Counted from the first letter of the stretch, positions 15,328 through 24,929 are shown. The stretch: DNA of 64,000 nt from UBA935 sp031556725 (GCA_031556725.1 JAVBSL010000004.1:62001-126000); one strand, 5' to 3'. The notes: generated by a model not told the origin, from the letters alone. Numbers and translations: made by a program.

Positions 15328-17994
15328 ATGAGTAAAGAATTAGCAAAAACTTACGACCCACAGGGAATTGAAGAAAAACTATACCAGAAGTGGCTGGACA
15401 AAAAGTACTTTCATGCAGAGGTTGACTATACCAAAAAGCCTTTCACCATCGTGATTCCCCCGCCGAACATCACCGGGCAGCTGCACATGGGGCATGCCCT
15501 GGATAATACCATGCAGGATATTATCATCCGTTTTAAAAGAATGCAGGGTTATAATACCCTCTGGCAGCCGGGTACCGACCACGCCAGTATTGCTACCGAA
15601 GTTAAAATTATCGAGAAGCTGCGGGAAGAAGGTATTGACAAAAACGACCTTGGCCGGGACGGCTTCTTAGAGCGGGCCTGGGAATGGAAAAAGGAATACG
15701 GCGGCCGCATCATCGAACAGTTGAAGAAGATGGGTTCTTCCTGCGACTGGGACAGAGAGCGTTTTACCATGGATGAAGGCTGTAACAAGGCCGTTACCGA
15801 AGTATTCTGTAAGATGCATGAAAAAGGCTGGATTTACAAGGGCAGCCGGATTATCAACTGGTGCCCGGTTTGTAACACCTCTATTTCCGATGCGGAAGTA
15901 GAGTACGAAGAGCAGCAGGGCCACTTATGGCATATTAATTATCCGTTGATCGAGGAGGATGGTTCCATCAGCACCACCACCTTCCTGACTTTTGCCACCA
16001 CCCGCCCGGAAACCATGCTGGGGGATACGGCGGTTGCGGTAAATCCTGAAGATGACCGGTATCGGCATCTGATTGGCAAGAAATTGATGCTGCCTTTGAT
16101 GAACCGGGAAATACCGATTGTTGCTGATCATTATGTAGATATGGAATTCGGAACCGGTGTGGTTAAAATTACCCCGGCTCACGACCCCAATGATTTCGAG
16201 GTAGGCAAGCGTCACAACCTGCCGGAAATCAATATTATGAATGATGATGCCACCATCAACGCCGCCGGCGGCAAATTTGCCGGAATGACCCGTGACGATG
16301 CCAGAAAGGCTATCGCTAAAGAGTTGGATGAGATGGGACTGCTGATAAAAGTAGAGGACTATTCTCATAACGTAGGAACCCATGACCGCTGCAAGACCAC
16401 TATTGAACCGATGGTGAAACAGCAGTGGTTCGTTAAAATGGATGAGCTTATTAAGCCTGCGGTAAAGGCTGTTAAGGACGGTGAGATCAAACTGGTGCCG
16501 GAGCGGATGGATAAATTATATTATAACTGGACCGACAATATCCGTGACTGGTGTATCAGCCGTCAGCTTTGGTGGGGTCACCGGATTCCCGCCTATTATT
16601 GCGAAAAGTGCGGGGAAATCGTTGTTAGCCGGGCCCCGGCAGATAAATGCCCAAAATGCGGGCATGACCATATGGAGCAGGATCCGGATACCCTGGATAC
16701 CTGGTTCTCTTCAGCCCTTTGGCCATTTTCCACCTTGGGCTGGCCGGAACAGACGGAGGATTTGAAATATTTTTATCCCACCAATGTATTGGTAACCGGT
16801 TATGACATCATTTTCTTCTGGGTTATCAGAATGATTTTCTCTGGTTTCGAGCAGATGGGAGAAAAACCCTTTGATACGGTATTATTTCATGGTCTGATAA
16901 GAGATTCGCAGGGCCGGAAAATGAGCAAATCATTAGGAAACGGTATTGATCCCCTGGAAATAATCGAGAAATACGGTGCTGATGCTCTGCGGTATTCCCT
17001 GATTACCGGTAATGCACCGGGCAACGATATGCGTTTTTATTATGAGAGGGTTGAAGCAAGCCGTAACTTTGCCAATAAAATCTGGAATGCGTCAAGATTC
17101 ATTATGATGAATGGCAGTACGGATGAGGAAAACCCGGTATTACAGCCGGTTGACAAATGGATTTTATCCAGGTTGAACGGGTTGATCAAGGAAGTAACCG
17201 ATCATATGGAAAGCTTTGATCTGGGCATTGCGGTACAGAAGATATATGACTTTATCTGGGATGAATTCTGTGACTGGTACATTGAAATGGTAAAACCCAG
17301 ATTGTATAATTCCGACGATGCAGAAAGCCAGAGTGCTGCCTTGTGGACGTTGAAGACGGTTTTAATCGATGCCCTGAAGCTTTTACACCCTTATATGCCC
17401 TTTGTGACCGAGGAGATTTTCTGTACTCTGCAATCAACGGAAGAATCTATTATGGTTTCCAGATGGCCTGAGTATCGGGAAGAGCGTAATTTTAGCAAAG
17501 AGGAGAAGGATATCGAGATCATCAAAGAGGCGGTTCGGGGAATGCGAAATATCCGTACCGAGATGAATGTTCCGCCCAGCCGGAAGGCCGGTATCTTTGT
17601 GGTAAGTGAGAATGTAGATGTTATTAATACATTTACACAGGGGAAATTATTTTTTGCATCCCTGGCGAATGCTTCCGAAGTTAACATTCAAACAGAAAAA
17701 AGTGGTATTCCGGAAGATGCTGTTTCGGTAGTTATTGCAAATGCAACGCTGTACATCCCCTTCGCTGAACTAGTGGATGTGGCACAGGAAATCGAGCGCC
17801 TGCAAAAGGAAGAAAAGCGCCTGGAGGGCGAGTTGGCAAGGGTGAACGGAATGCTGAGCAATGAACGGTTTATTTCCAAGGCACCGGCGGCAAAAATTGC
17901 TGAAGAAACAGAAAAATTAAAAAAATATGAGCAAATGCAAGAACAAATCAAGATACGCTTGCAACAATTGCAGATTTTAGGTAAAATAGAATAA
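15328..17994 (+). CDS. valS: Valyl-tRNA synthetase
   Basis: 888 residues, normal size. Charges tRNA-Val with valine. Class I motifs: 'PPNITGQLHMGHALDN' (HIGH), 'GRKMSKSLGNG' (KMSKS, K531-S535). An editing domain lies between ('TTRPETMLGDTAV'), there is a zinc-ribbon-like 'CEKCGEIV...CPKCGH' insertion, and the C-terminal coiled coil ('IERLQKEEKRLEGELARV') is typical of ValRS. ATG 15328 has AAGGAGA upstream; the open frame extends back through the T-box terminator but that part is leader, not protein. Expression is controlled by the T-box. Confidence 0.98.
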   Translation: MSKELAKTYDPQGIEEKLYQKWLDKKYFHAEVDYTKKPFTIVIPPPNITGQLHMGHALDNTMQDIIIRFKRMQGYNTLWQPGTDHASIATEVKIIEKLREEGIDKNDLGRDGFLERAWEWKKEYGGRIIEQLKKMGSSCDWDRERFTMDEGCNKAVTEVFCKMHEKGWIYKGSRIINWCPVCNTSISDAEVEYEEQQGHLWHINYPLIEEDGSISTTTFLTFATTRPETMLGDTAVAVNPEDDRYRHLIGKKLMLPLMNREIPIVADHYVDMEFGTGVVKITPAHDPNDFEVGKRHNLPEINIMNDDATINAAGGKFAGMTRDDARKAIAKELDEMGLLIKVEDYSHNVGTHDRCKTTIEPMVKQQWFVKMDELIKPAVKAVKDGEIKLVPERMDKLYYNWTDNIRDWCISRQLWWGHRIPAYYCEKCGEIVVSRAPADKCPKCGHDHMEQDPDTLDTWFSSALWPFSTLGWPEQTEDLKYFYPTNVLVTGYDIIFFWVIRMIFSGFEQMGEKPFDTVLFHGLIRDSQGRKMSKSLGNGIDPLEIIEKYGADALRYSLITGNAPGNDMRFYYERVEASRNFANKIWNASRFIMMNGSTDEENPVLQPVDKWILSRLNGLIKEVTDHMESFDLGIAVQKIYDFIWDEFCDWYIEMVKPRLYNSDDAESQSAALWTLKTVLIDALKLLHPYMPFVTEEIFCTLQSTEESIMVSRWPEYREERNFSKEEKDIEIIKEAVRGMRNIRTEMNVPPSRKAGIFVVSENVDVINTFTQGKLFFASLANASEVNIQTEKSGIPEDAVSVVIANATLYIPFAELVDVAQEIERLQKEEKRLEGELARVNGMLSNERFISKAPAAKIAEETEKLKKYEQMQEQIKIRLQQLQILGKIE

Positions 17995-18028
17995 AGAGGT
18001 TTTACTATTTCGTTTGGGGGAAACAGTG

Positions 18029-19513
18029 ATGGGTAATGATGCAACAATTGCAGAAGCTGCTAGTGTCATCGCTGCTACTGAAGAAAAAGATAATAATGAA
18101 CTATTTGACTCTTTGCTTCCAAGACTTGATCTTAGCCAATCATATATAAAGATTGCCGAAGACAAGATGACAGCATGGTTGTATTTAGTGCCGCCGGAAG
18201 TCGGAGAAGAGCCATATACCAAGCAGGAAATCAAGGATTATCTTGTCCATGGAGAAGTAGTTGCCGGATTTCGGGAATCTAACCTTTCGGCAATGGTCAA
18301 AAAAGAGATTTATTTCCGTGAAATAGAAGTAGCGGTTGGGAATCCGCAGGTAGACGGTATCGATGGATACTTTGAGTACACCTTTGATGCAACAGAGGAA
18401 AAGGCACCTGCGATTCTGGCTGACGGATCGGTAGATTACACCTCAGTCAACCGGATAACCAATGTCCGTGTAGGCGATCAGTTGGCGAAGTATCAGCCGG
18501 CCCAGCAGGGAAAAGACGGTTTGGATGTATTGGGAAATGTAGTTAAGGGTAAAGCGGCTAAAGATTTACCGGCACTTCGGGGAGCGTCTATCAGCAAACG
18601 GGACACTTCAGACACCTATTTCGCAGAGAAAGAGGGTAAAGTAGAGCTGCGGGACGGTAAGCTGGATATTCAAAGCACCCATGAAATATACGGTGATGTG
18701 GATCAAACTATTGGTAAGGTGGAATTTTTTGGTGACGTAGTCATTAACGGTAATGTGGAGTCCGGTGTAGTCATCCGGGCCGGCCGGAATATCGAAATCA
18801 GAGGTTCGGTAGAGGCTGCATCTTTATTTGCCGGTGGTGATATTATTTTGCAAAGAGGTATTCAAGGGCAGCAGCGTGCCAAGGCCTCGGCAAGAGGCAG
18901 TGTATTTGCTAAATTTATTGAGCAGACCGTGGTAACGGCAGGTGGTAATGTGACGGCCGACAGCATTATGAATTCCCGGATAACGGCCGAAGGAAAAGTG
19001 ATGCTATCGGGAAAACGGGGAACTCTCGTTGGCGGTTATACCCATGCACTGCAGGGAATTGATGTAGTTTCGCTTGGTAATGATGCAGAAACCAGAACGG
19101 TAGTTCATGCCGGTTATGAAGCTGATATTTATTTTAAGGGCATCAATCTGAAAAAAGCGGAAAACCAGACTAAAAAGAGGATGGCGACGTTGCATGAGGA
19201 GATTGATGACTTGAAAAGGAAGGCCCAGACACTTGGTGAAAAATATTTACCGGTATTGAAGGCATCTGCCGAAAAAATAAAATTACAGGAAAAAGAGATT
19301 ACGGAAGAACTGAAAGCATTGGCCGAAGAGCAGCAGGAGATTTTTGCTCAGATGGAAAAAGGTAAAGGAGCACAAATTCGAGTGGATGGCAATATTTACC
19401 GGGGATGCGTGATTTGTATCGGGCAGTTGGAAATGCCCATTGAGAACAATACCTGCTACATGAATTACACGACGCAGGGTGGTATGATTGTAGGAAATGT
19501 AATTGTACATTGA
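18029..19513 (+). CDS. FapA-like (DUF342) protein
   Basis: 494 residues. The DUF342/FapA family includes flagellar assembly protein A and related bactofilin-like beta-helical scaffold proteins. Seen: N-terminal domain (about 30-170), a glycine-rich beta-helix region with repeats such as 'GDVVINGNVESGVVIRAGRN', 'IEIRGSVEAASLFAGGD' and 'NVTADSIMNSRITAEGK', and a C-terminal coiled coil ('EEIDDLKRKAQTLGEKY') before a last beta segment. ATG 18029 with GGGGGA at 18016-18021 is preferred to the in-frame TTG at 18014. No flagellar genes are visible nearby, so its role here (polar scaffold, envelope) is open. Confidence 0.85.
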   Translation: MGNDATIAEAASVIAATEEKDNNELFDSLLPRLDLSQSYIKIAEDKMTAWLYLVPPEVGEEPYTKQEIKDYLVHGEVVAGFRESNLSAMVKKEIYFREIEVAVGNPQVDGIDGYFEYTFDATEEKAPAILADGSVDYTSVNRITNVRVGDQLAKYQPAQQGKDGLDVLGNVVKGKAAKDLPALRGASISKRDTSDTYFAEKEGKVELRDGKLDIQSTHEIYGDVDQTIGKVEFFGDVVINGNVESGVVIRAGRNIEIRGSVEAASLFAGGDIILQRGIQGQQRAKASARGSVFAKFIEQTVVTAGGNVTADSIMNSRITAEGKVMLSGKRGTLVGGYTHALQGIDVVSLGNDAETRTVVHAGYEADIYFKGINLKKAENQTKKRMATLHEEIDDLKRKAQTLGEKYLPVLKASAEKIKLQEKEITEELKALAEEQQEIFAQMEKGKGAQIRVDGNIYRGCVICIGQLEMPIENNTCYMNYTTQGGMIVGNVIVH

Positions 19514-19525
19514 GGTTATCGGATA

Positions 19526-20830
19526 ATGGATTCATTTTATTTGGAATGCGAAGAATACATTCTGGACATTCCCAAAATAAGCAGTAAACATACAGTGACA
19601 GATGTCCGGGCATTTTGGCAGTATATGGATTGTCCCGGAGAGCAGAAAAAAGTGATTCATGTGGCAGGCACAAACGGGAAAGGAAGCGTTTGTGCCTATT
19701 TACAGTCTATTCTGACGAAAGCCGGGATTTCAGTGGGAATGTTTACTTCTCCCCACCTGGTAACCATGCGGGAGCGGATTTCACTTTCCGGTAAAATGAT
19801 ATCGGAGGAGGAGTTTGTGACAGCGTTTCATAAGATTAAGGATAGTATAAAAACATTTGCCGATATAAGAAAGGACGATTTTCATCCCTCTTTTTTTGAA
19901 TTTTTGTTTTTCCTGGCCATGGTGATATTTGAAAAACAGGATGTGGAATATCTTATACTGGAAACCGGACTGGGCGGGCGGCTGGATGCAACTAATGTAA
20001 TCAGCCATCCGACGGCTTGTGTGATAACCGAAATTGGTTATGACCACATGGAATATCTGGGAAATTCGCTGACCGAAATAGCCGGTGAGAAAGCTGGAAT
20101 TATGAAACCGGGTGTACCGGTGGTAACCATCGAAAAAAAGGATGCGGTCACTGAAAAATTACAGGATGCTGCCCGTCTAATCGGGTGTCCGCTGCTGGTA
20201 ATTCAACCGGAAGATATAAAAATTAATGAAATAGAAAATAAAACCATTGATTTTTCCTTTCATTCTCGTTATTATATGTATGTTAGACTTCTTTTATCTA
20301 CGAAAGCATTTTATCAGACAGAAAATGCTTCGTTAGCGGTTCAAACAGTGGAATTGCTGAAGGATAACCGGATTAGCGAAGAACATATCCGAAGCGGACT
20401 AAAGGATGCATATTGGCCCGGCCGGATGGAGGAAATCAGTCCTGGGGTTTTTCTGGACGGTGCTCATAACGAGGATGGAATACAGGCGTTTTTAGATGCT
20501 GTACAGGCAGATTGCTGTCAGGGAAAAAGATACCTGCTATTCGGCGGTATGAAAGAAAAACAATATCGTAAGATTATCGGTATGCTTGCTCAGTCCGGGT
20601 TATTTTCCGAAGCAGCAGTATCGCCTCTTGAAACCATAAGAAGTCTGTCTGATCATGACTTAAAAGAAACTTTTTTACAATATACAGATTTGCCTTGTAC
20701 AGTGTGTAAGGATGCCACAGCGGCATTGACATTGCTGAAGCATAAGAAACGGCCAGAGGATATGATTTATATTGCCGGGTCTTTATATTTAGCGGGGCAG
20801 ATAAAAAGCGGTGAGGAGAATGCCGGATGA
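19526..20830 (+). CDS. folC: Folylpolyglutamate / dihydrofolate synthase
   Basis: 434 residues. Adds glutamate to dihydropteroate and/or tetrahydrofolate using ATP. Mur-ligase-like architecture: P-loop 'HVAGTNGKGSV' (G48-S54), 'FTSPHLVTMRERI', 'ILETGLGGRLDATNVI', 'ITEIGYDHMEYLG', and 'WPGRMEEI...FLDGAHNEDG' in the C-terminal half. 'DGAHN' is the conserved folC signature. The gene follows the FapA-like gene by 12 bases with only GAGG as a ribosome site, and its stop overlaps the ATG of a small gene (ATGA), suggesting one transcript from the FapA-like gene onwards. Confidence 0.96.
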   Translation: MDSFYLECEEYILDIPKISSKHTVTDVRAFWQYMDCPGEQKKVIHVAGTNGKGSVCAYLQSILTKAGISVGMFTSPHLVTMRERISLSGKMISEEEFVTAFHKIKDSIKTFADIRKDDFHPSFFEFLFFLAMVIFEKQDVEYLILETGLGGRLDATNVISHPTACVITEIGYDHMEYLGNSLTEIAGEKAGIMKPGVPVVTIEKKDAVTEKLQDAARLIGCPLLVIQPEDIKINEIENKTIDFSFHSRYYMYVRLLLSTKAFYQTENASLAVQTVELLKDNRISEEHIRSGLKDAYWPGRMEEISPGVFLDGAHNEDGIQAFLDAVQADCCQGKRYLLFGGMKEKQYRKIIGMLAQSGLFSEAAVSPLETIRSLSDHDLKETFLQYTDLPCTVCKDATAALTLLKHKKRPEDMIYIAGSLYLAGQIKSGEENAG

Positions 20831-20985
20831 TTAATTTTGAAGACGAATTGAAAAAATTTCATCCCAGCCTGGAGGTTGAGGATGCCGAAGAAGCCATATA
20901 TAATCAGGACCTTACAGATATGACCGACATATTGATTAAAATGGTAAAGAAAGTGAATGCGGATGTGGGATTGAGCGAAGAATAG
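20827..20985 (+). CDS. Small acidic protein, 52 residues, unknown
   Basis: A short frame beginning MINFEDELKKFHPSLEVEDA and ending VNADVGLSEE. The ATG overlaps the folC stop as ATGA and the stop is 10 bases before the next start, so it fills the gap perfectly; this tight coupling is the main reason to accept it. It is acidic, amphipathic and without Cys or membrane segments. I do not recognise a family. It could be a small accessory or adaptor of the next gene. Confidence 0.6.
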   Translation: MINFEDELKKFHPSLEVEDAEEAIYNQDLTDMTDILIKMVKKVNADVGLSEE

Positions 20986-20995
20986 GAGAAACATC

Positions 20996-22411
20996 ATGGT
21001 ATGCTATCAATGCGGATGCCGTTTATCGGAGCATGATTTTTGTACCGGTTGCGGAGCGGATGTTTCCCTGTATAAGAAGATACTATCCACTTCCAACCGA
21101 TTGTATAATGAAGGACTGGAAAAGGCTACAGTACGTGATCTGACCGGCGCAGCGAAAGTCCTGAGACAAAGTTTGAAATTTAATAGAAGTAATATTGAAG
21201 CCAGAAATCTGCTGGGCTTAGTGTATTTTGAACTGGGTGAAGTAGTTGCGGCATTAAGTGAGTGGGTCATCAGCAAAAATATCCGCCCAAAGAAAAACAT
21301 TGCTGATGATTATATCGATATGATTCAGACCAACCAGGCCCGTTTGGATACGATCAATCAAACCATTAAGAAATACAATCAGGCGTTGGCTTATTGCTAT
21401 CAGGATAGTATGGATTTGGCGGTCATTCAGTTAAAGAAAGTATTATCTTATAATCCGAAGTACGTTCGTGCCCATCAATTGCTGGCACTTTTGTATATTA
21501 ATGCTGAAGAATGGGAAAATGCCAAGAACGAACTGCTCAAATGTATGGAGATAGACACCAACAATACCATCACCCTGCGTTACCTGCAGGAGGTCAATCA
21601 CATGATGACCCCGGAGGAAAATGTTAAGGGAAGCGGTACGAAGAAGAAAGGTTCCGATGAGGTCCGCCGCTATCAAAGCGGCAATGAAACCATCATTCAA
21701 CCAGGAAAGGTGAAAGATGCCAAGGGAGCTTCCGTTTTGTTTAATGTGGGCATTGGTGTGGTAGTAGGTATTGCCATCGCATGCTTTCTGATTCTCCCGG
21801 CACAGCTTCAGCGGGCCAATGCATCAACCAAGGATGAGGTACGGGTGGTCAGCGAGCAATTGGATGTCAAGACAGCCACCATCGATGAATTGGAACAAAA
21901 GAACAATAAGCTGACCGATGATAATAACCGTTTGACAGCGGAACTGGCGGAATATGCGGGAAGTGATGTGAGTGTACAGGCCGTCGATAATTTATTGATG
22001 GCAACCAGTGTATATCTTACCGAACCGGGCGAAATCGAAAAAATAGCAACCTATATGGATGTGATTACCCAGGAAGAAATAGAGGAATCCTCAGCGGCTT
22101 TTGGTGAGTTGTATGAAAGCATGTTGGGTGCAGTGGGCAAGGATTTGGGTAATATGTGTTATGAAGCCGGTTATGCTGACTATAAGGCAAAAGAATTTGT
22201 GAAAGCAATTCCCAATCTTTTAAAAGCATTCCGATATGACCAGACCAATGGTGAGGCATTATTCCATTTAGCTAATTCTTATAAAGAGACTGGAGAAAAT
22301 GATAAAGCAAAAGAAGCCTACGCGAAAGTAATCGAGCTGTTCCCGGGTACGGAGAAGGCCAATCGGTCAGAAACCTATCTGGTGGAAATCAATACAGCAG
22401 GACAAACCTAA
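20996..22411 (+). CDS. Zinc-ribbon and TPR membrane protein
   Basis: 471 residues. The N-terminus carries CX2C-X9-CX2C (C3, C6, C16, C19), a small zinc ribbon. TPR-like helix pairs follow (about 30-200: 'ARNLLGLVYFELGEVVAAL', 'RAHQLLALLYINAEEWENA'). One membrane helix lies near 249-268 ('VGIGVVVGIAIACFLIL'), then a coiled coil ('KTATIDELEQKNNKLTDDN') and C-terminal TPRs ('GEALFHLANSYKETGENDKA'), which would be outside the cell. This layout suggests a scaffold or sensor across the membrane. No enzyme motif is seen. AGGAG precedes ATG 20996. A strong terminator follows. Confidence 0.82.
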   Translation: MVCYQCGCRLSEHDFCTGCGADVSLYKKILSTSNRLYNEGLEKATVRDLTGAAKVLRQSLKFNRSNIEARNLLGLVYFELGEVVAALSEWVISKNIRPKKNIADDYIDMIQTNQARLDTINQTIKKYNQALAYCYQDSMDLAVIQLKKVLSYNPKYVRAHQLLALLYINAEEWENAKNELLKCMEIDTNNTITLRYLQEVNHMMTPEENVKGSGTKKKGSDEVRRYQSGNETIIQPGKVKDAKGASVLFNVGIGVVVGIAIACFLILPAQLQRANASTKDEVRVVSEQLDVKTATIDELEQKNNKLTDDNNRLTAELAEYAGSDVSVQAVDNLLMATSVYLTEPGEIEKIATYMDVITQEEIEESSAAFGELYESMLGAVGKDLGNMCYEAGYADYKAKEFVKAIPNLLKAFRYDQTNGEALFHLANSYKETGENDKAKEAYAKVIELFPGTEKANRSETYLVEINTAGQT

Positions 22412-22437
22412 GATAAATGAAACATAAAACACGAAAG

Positions 22438-22466
22438 AGAACATAGCAGTCAGCTATGTTCTTTTT
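22438..22466 (+). terminator. Intrinsic terminator after the TPR gene
   Basis: AGAACATAGC (22438-22447) pairs exactly with GCTATGTTCT (22453-22462) around AGTCA, followed by T4. It separates the valS/folC side from the sporulation operon. Confidence 0.9.
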
Positions 22467-22505
22467 GCGTTGAAATTTTTGAAAAATAAAAGAAGGAGAT
22501 TGGAA

Positions 22506-22811
22506 ATGGAGGATTTTAAAGTAATCGATAATTATCTGATGGTAAAAATGCCGGAAGAGATCGATCATCACAGGTCAGTTTACATAAGTAAGAAAGCGGA
22601 TGATTTTATTTTACAAAAGAGGGTGGGAAACATTGTTTTTGACTTTGAAGATACCCGCTTTATGGATAGTTCGGGAATCGGAATTATTATGGGAAGATAC
22701 AAGAAAATTGCTTGCTTTGGGGGAAAAGTATACATTATCAATACAGACTCCCGGATTAAACGGACGTTAATGATATCTGGTTTACATAAAATAGTAGATA
22801 TTATGGAATAG
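22506..22811 (+). CDS. spoIIAA: Anti-sigma F factor antagonist SpoIIAA
   Basis: 101 residues, STAS domain. In the forespore the unphosphorylated form binds SpoIIAB and frees sigma F. The phosphorylation loop is 'RFMDSSGIGIIMGRYK' with S55/S56; S56 aligns with the Ser that SpoIIAB phosphorylates in Bacillus subtilis. ATG 22506 has AAGGAG about 9 bases upstream; the open frame extends back to 22470 but that is terminator tail. First gene of the spoIIAA-spoIIAB-sigF operon, showing the organism is a spore former. Confidence 0.95.
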   Translation: MEDFKVIDNYLMVKMPEEIDHHRSVYISKKADDFILQKRVGNIVFDFEDTRFMDSSGIGIIMGRYKKIACFGGKVYIINTDSRIKRTLMISGLHKIVDIME

Positions 22812-22825
22812 GAGGAAATGAAAAA

Positions 22826-23374
22826 ATGACCGGTAAAACAGAGGAACAATATTTAATCAGACGGATGAAAGGGAAAGAAGGGGGAGAAGATTCGGGTAAG
22901 GATTGCAATGAAATGCAAATAGAGTTTGATGCGGTTTCCATTAATGAATCTTTTGCCAGAATGGCAGTTGCCGCATTTTTATCACCTCTTAATCCTACCC
23001 TGGAGGAGATCTCGGATGTGAAAACAGCTGTCTCGGAGGCCGTCACCAATGCGGTTATCCATGGATATGATGAGGAGTATTTCCAAAGGAATGAGAATAG
23101 GGAGGAAAAACCCAAAATATATATTCATTGTGTTCAGGAGGGGGATGTCCTCCATGTGGAGGTCTGGGACAAAGGAAAGGGCATTGCCAATATTGAACTG
23201 GCTATGGAACCTCTTTATACATCCAAGCCGGAACTGGACCGTTCGGGAATGGGCTTTGCTTTTATGGAAGCTTTTATGGATGACTTGGAAGTAATTTCCG
23301 AGCCGGGCTGCGGAACTACTATATTGATGAAGAAAAAGATAGGAATCAGTTCGTGGATCGGTCATGAGGAATAG
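22826..23374 (+). CDS. spoIIAB: Anti-sigma F factor / kinase SpoIIAB
   Basis: 182 residues if started at ATG 22826, which has AGGAGG 10 bases upstream. GHKL kinase that holds sigma F inactive and phosphorylates SpoIIAA. Seen: 'MQIEFDAVSINESFARMAV' (the usual N-terminus), N box 'AVSEAVTNAVIHGYDE', G1 'VEVWDKGKGI' and G2 'RSGMGFAFME'. The chosen start adds about 29 polar residues before the conserved N-terminus; an alternative ATG at 22913 would give the standard ~153-residue protein with a weaker ribosome site (AAGGA). The stop is 3 bases before sigF. Confidence 0.95.
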   Translation: MTGKTEEQYLIRRMKGKEGGEDSGKDCNEMQIEFDAVSINESFARMAVAAFLSPLNPTLEEISDVKTAVSEAVTNAVIHGYDEEYFQRNENREEKPKIYIHCVQEGDVLHVEVWDKGKGIANIELAMEPLYTSKPELDRSGMGFAFMEAFMDDLEVISEPGCGTTILMKKKIGISSWIGHEE

Positions 23375-23377
23375 CAT

Positions 23378-24094
23378 ATGGATGAACTCACCGTACTGAT
23401 TGAACGATCACATGCAGGAGAAAAAGAGGCAAGAGAAGTACTGGTAGAGAAAAATCTGGGATTGGTTCACCATATTGTCAAACGCTTCATGGGAAGGGGA
23501 TGTGAGGTGGAGGACCTGTTACAAATCGGGACAATTGGCTTAATGAAAGCGATTGACAAGTTTGATATTACTTATGAAGTGAAATTCTCCACCTATGCGG
23601 TTCCCATGATCAGCGGCGAGATCAAGCGCTTTTTACGGGATGACGGCATGATCAAGGTGAGCCGTTCCATCAAAGAAAACGGCTATAAAGTGAAACAGGC
23701 TGCCGAGCGGCTGCAGCAGAAAATGGGCCGGGAACCCACCCTGTCTGAACTGGCGGAGGAAACAGGGTTCCTGCCGGAAGATATTGTAATGGCTATGGAA
23801 GCCGGAGCAGAAGTGGAGTCTATTCACAAAACCGTTTATCAGACCGACGGAAATGAAATTTATCTGATGGACAAGCTGGCCGATGCAGACAAATCCGAGC
23901 ACGTTATCAATAACCTTATGTTAGAACAATTGCTTTCCGAATTGGAAGAAAATGAAAGGGAGTTAATCCGTCTGCGGTATTTTCAGGAAAAGACTCAAAC
24001 CGAGGTGGCGGGAAAGCTGGGCATCTCCCAAGTCCAGGTGAGCCGGATGGAAAAACGCATTTTACTGTCCATGCGAAAAAAAGTGGGCGGTTGA
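23378..24094 (+). CDS. sigF: Sporulation RNA polymerase sigma-F factor
   Basis: 238 residues. First forespore-specific sigma factor. Region 2 ('LVHHIVKRFMGRGCEVEDL', 'GTIGLMKAIDKFD', 'FSTYAVPMISGEIKRF'), region 3 ('GREPTLSELAEETGF') and region 4 with the helix-turn-helix 'TQTEVAGKLGISQVQVSRME' are complete. It sits 3 bases after spoIIAB. Its TGA overlaps the -35 box of the next promoter, so the operon ends here or reads through at low level. Confidence 0.96.
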   Translation: MDELTVLIERSHAGEKEAREVLVEKNLGLVHHIVKRFMGRGCEVEDLLQIGTIGLMKAIDKFDITYEVKFSTYAVPMISGEIKRFLRDDGMIKVSRSIKENGYKVKQAAERLQQKMGREPTLSELAEETGFLPEDIVMAMEAGAEVESIHKTVYQTDGNEIYLMDKLADADKSEHVINNLMLEQLLSELEENERELIRLRYFQEKTQTEVAGKLGISQVQVSRMEKRILLSMRKKVGG

Positions 24095-24119
24095 TAAGGA
24101 AGGCAAATTGACGTATAAT
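24091..24119 (+). promoter_or_regulatory. Sigma-A promoter for the PHP-sbcD-sbcC operon
   Basis: TTGATA at 24091-24096 and TATAAT at 24114-24119 with a 17-bp spacer, 31 bases before the PHP gene start. Confidence 0.78.
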
Positions 24120-24150
24120 AGTAGCAGCAAACAAATGAAAGAGAGCCCTC

Positions 24151-24921
24151 ATGTCCAGAATCTTATTACCGGAAGAATACCCCTATTTTTATGAAACCCA
24201 TATGCATACCGCTCAGGGAAGTGCTTGTGCCTCCAGCACCGGAGCCGAGATTGCCCGTGCTTACAAGGAAGCCGGATATACAGGGATTATTATTACCGAT
24301 CATAACTGGTATGGGAATACGGCCATTAGAGAGTCCCTGTCCTGGGCGGAATGGATCAGGCAGTTTACCAGAGGATATGAAGAAGCGGCAGCCTGGGGTG
24401 AGCAAAACGGCTTGTCGGTGTTTTGGGGATATGAGGCTTGTTATGAGGGGAATGAATTTCTGATCTATGGTCTTTCCCCGGAATTTTTAAAGGAGCATCC
24501 CCAGTTGAAGGATGCAACGGTGAAAGAACAGTATGAAATCGTCAAACAGGCAGGGGGAATGGTGGTTCATGCGCACCCCTACAGAGAGGCCAGCTATATT
24601 CCCAAAGTGCGGTTTTTCCCTGGTCTGGCAGATGCTGTAGAGGTAATCAATGCCGGTCACTATAACCGGTTTACCCAGAAAAATCAGATTTACAATGTAA
24701 AAGCAATTGATTATGCCAAAGAGCAGCAATTACCCATGACAGCCGGTTCGGATATGCATTGTGACAAGCTGTTTGGGGGTGGTATGGCATTTACAGAGAA
24801 ATTAACAGACCTGCAGCATTTTTGCAGGAAAGTTCTGGAAGAGGAAGATTATCTGCTTACCGATGGGGTTTTCTGGTATACCAAACAAGGGGAACCAATC
24901 CATATGGTCAACTGGGATTAG
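24151..24921 (+). CDS. PHP-domain metal-dependent phosphoesterase
   Basis: 256 residues. The PHP fold binds two or three metals and hydrolyses phosphoesters. Metal motifs in order: 'ETHMHTAQGS', 'ITDHNWYG', 'VHAHPYR', 'INAGHY' and 'AGSDMHCDK'. The length and N-terminus fit stand-alone PHP enzymes of Clostridia. Substrate is unknown (family members act on histidinol phosphate, oligonucleotides or nucleoside 3',5'-bisphosphates). It lies 8 bases upstream of sbcD, so a role connected with DNA ends is possible but only by association. Confidence 0.85.
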   Translation: MSRILLPEEYPYFYETHMHTAQGSACASSTGAEIARAYKEAGYTGIIITDHNWYGNTAIRESLSWAEWIRQFTRGYEEAAAWGEQNGLSVFWGYEACYEGNEFLIYGLSPEFLKEHPQLKDATVKEQYEIVKQAGGMVVHAHPYREASYIPKVRFFPGLADAVEVINAGHYNRFTQKNQIYNVKAIDYAKEQQLPMTAGSDMHCDKLFGGGMAFTEKLTDLQHFCRKVLEEEDYLLTDGVFWYTKQGEPIHMVNWD

Positions 24922-24929
24922 GAGCCATT

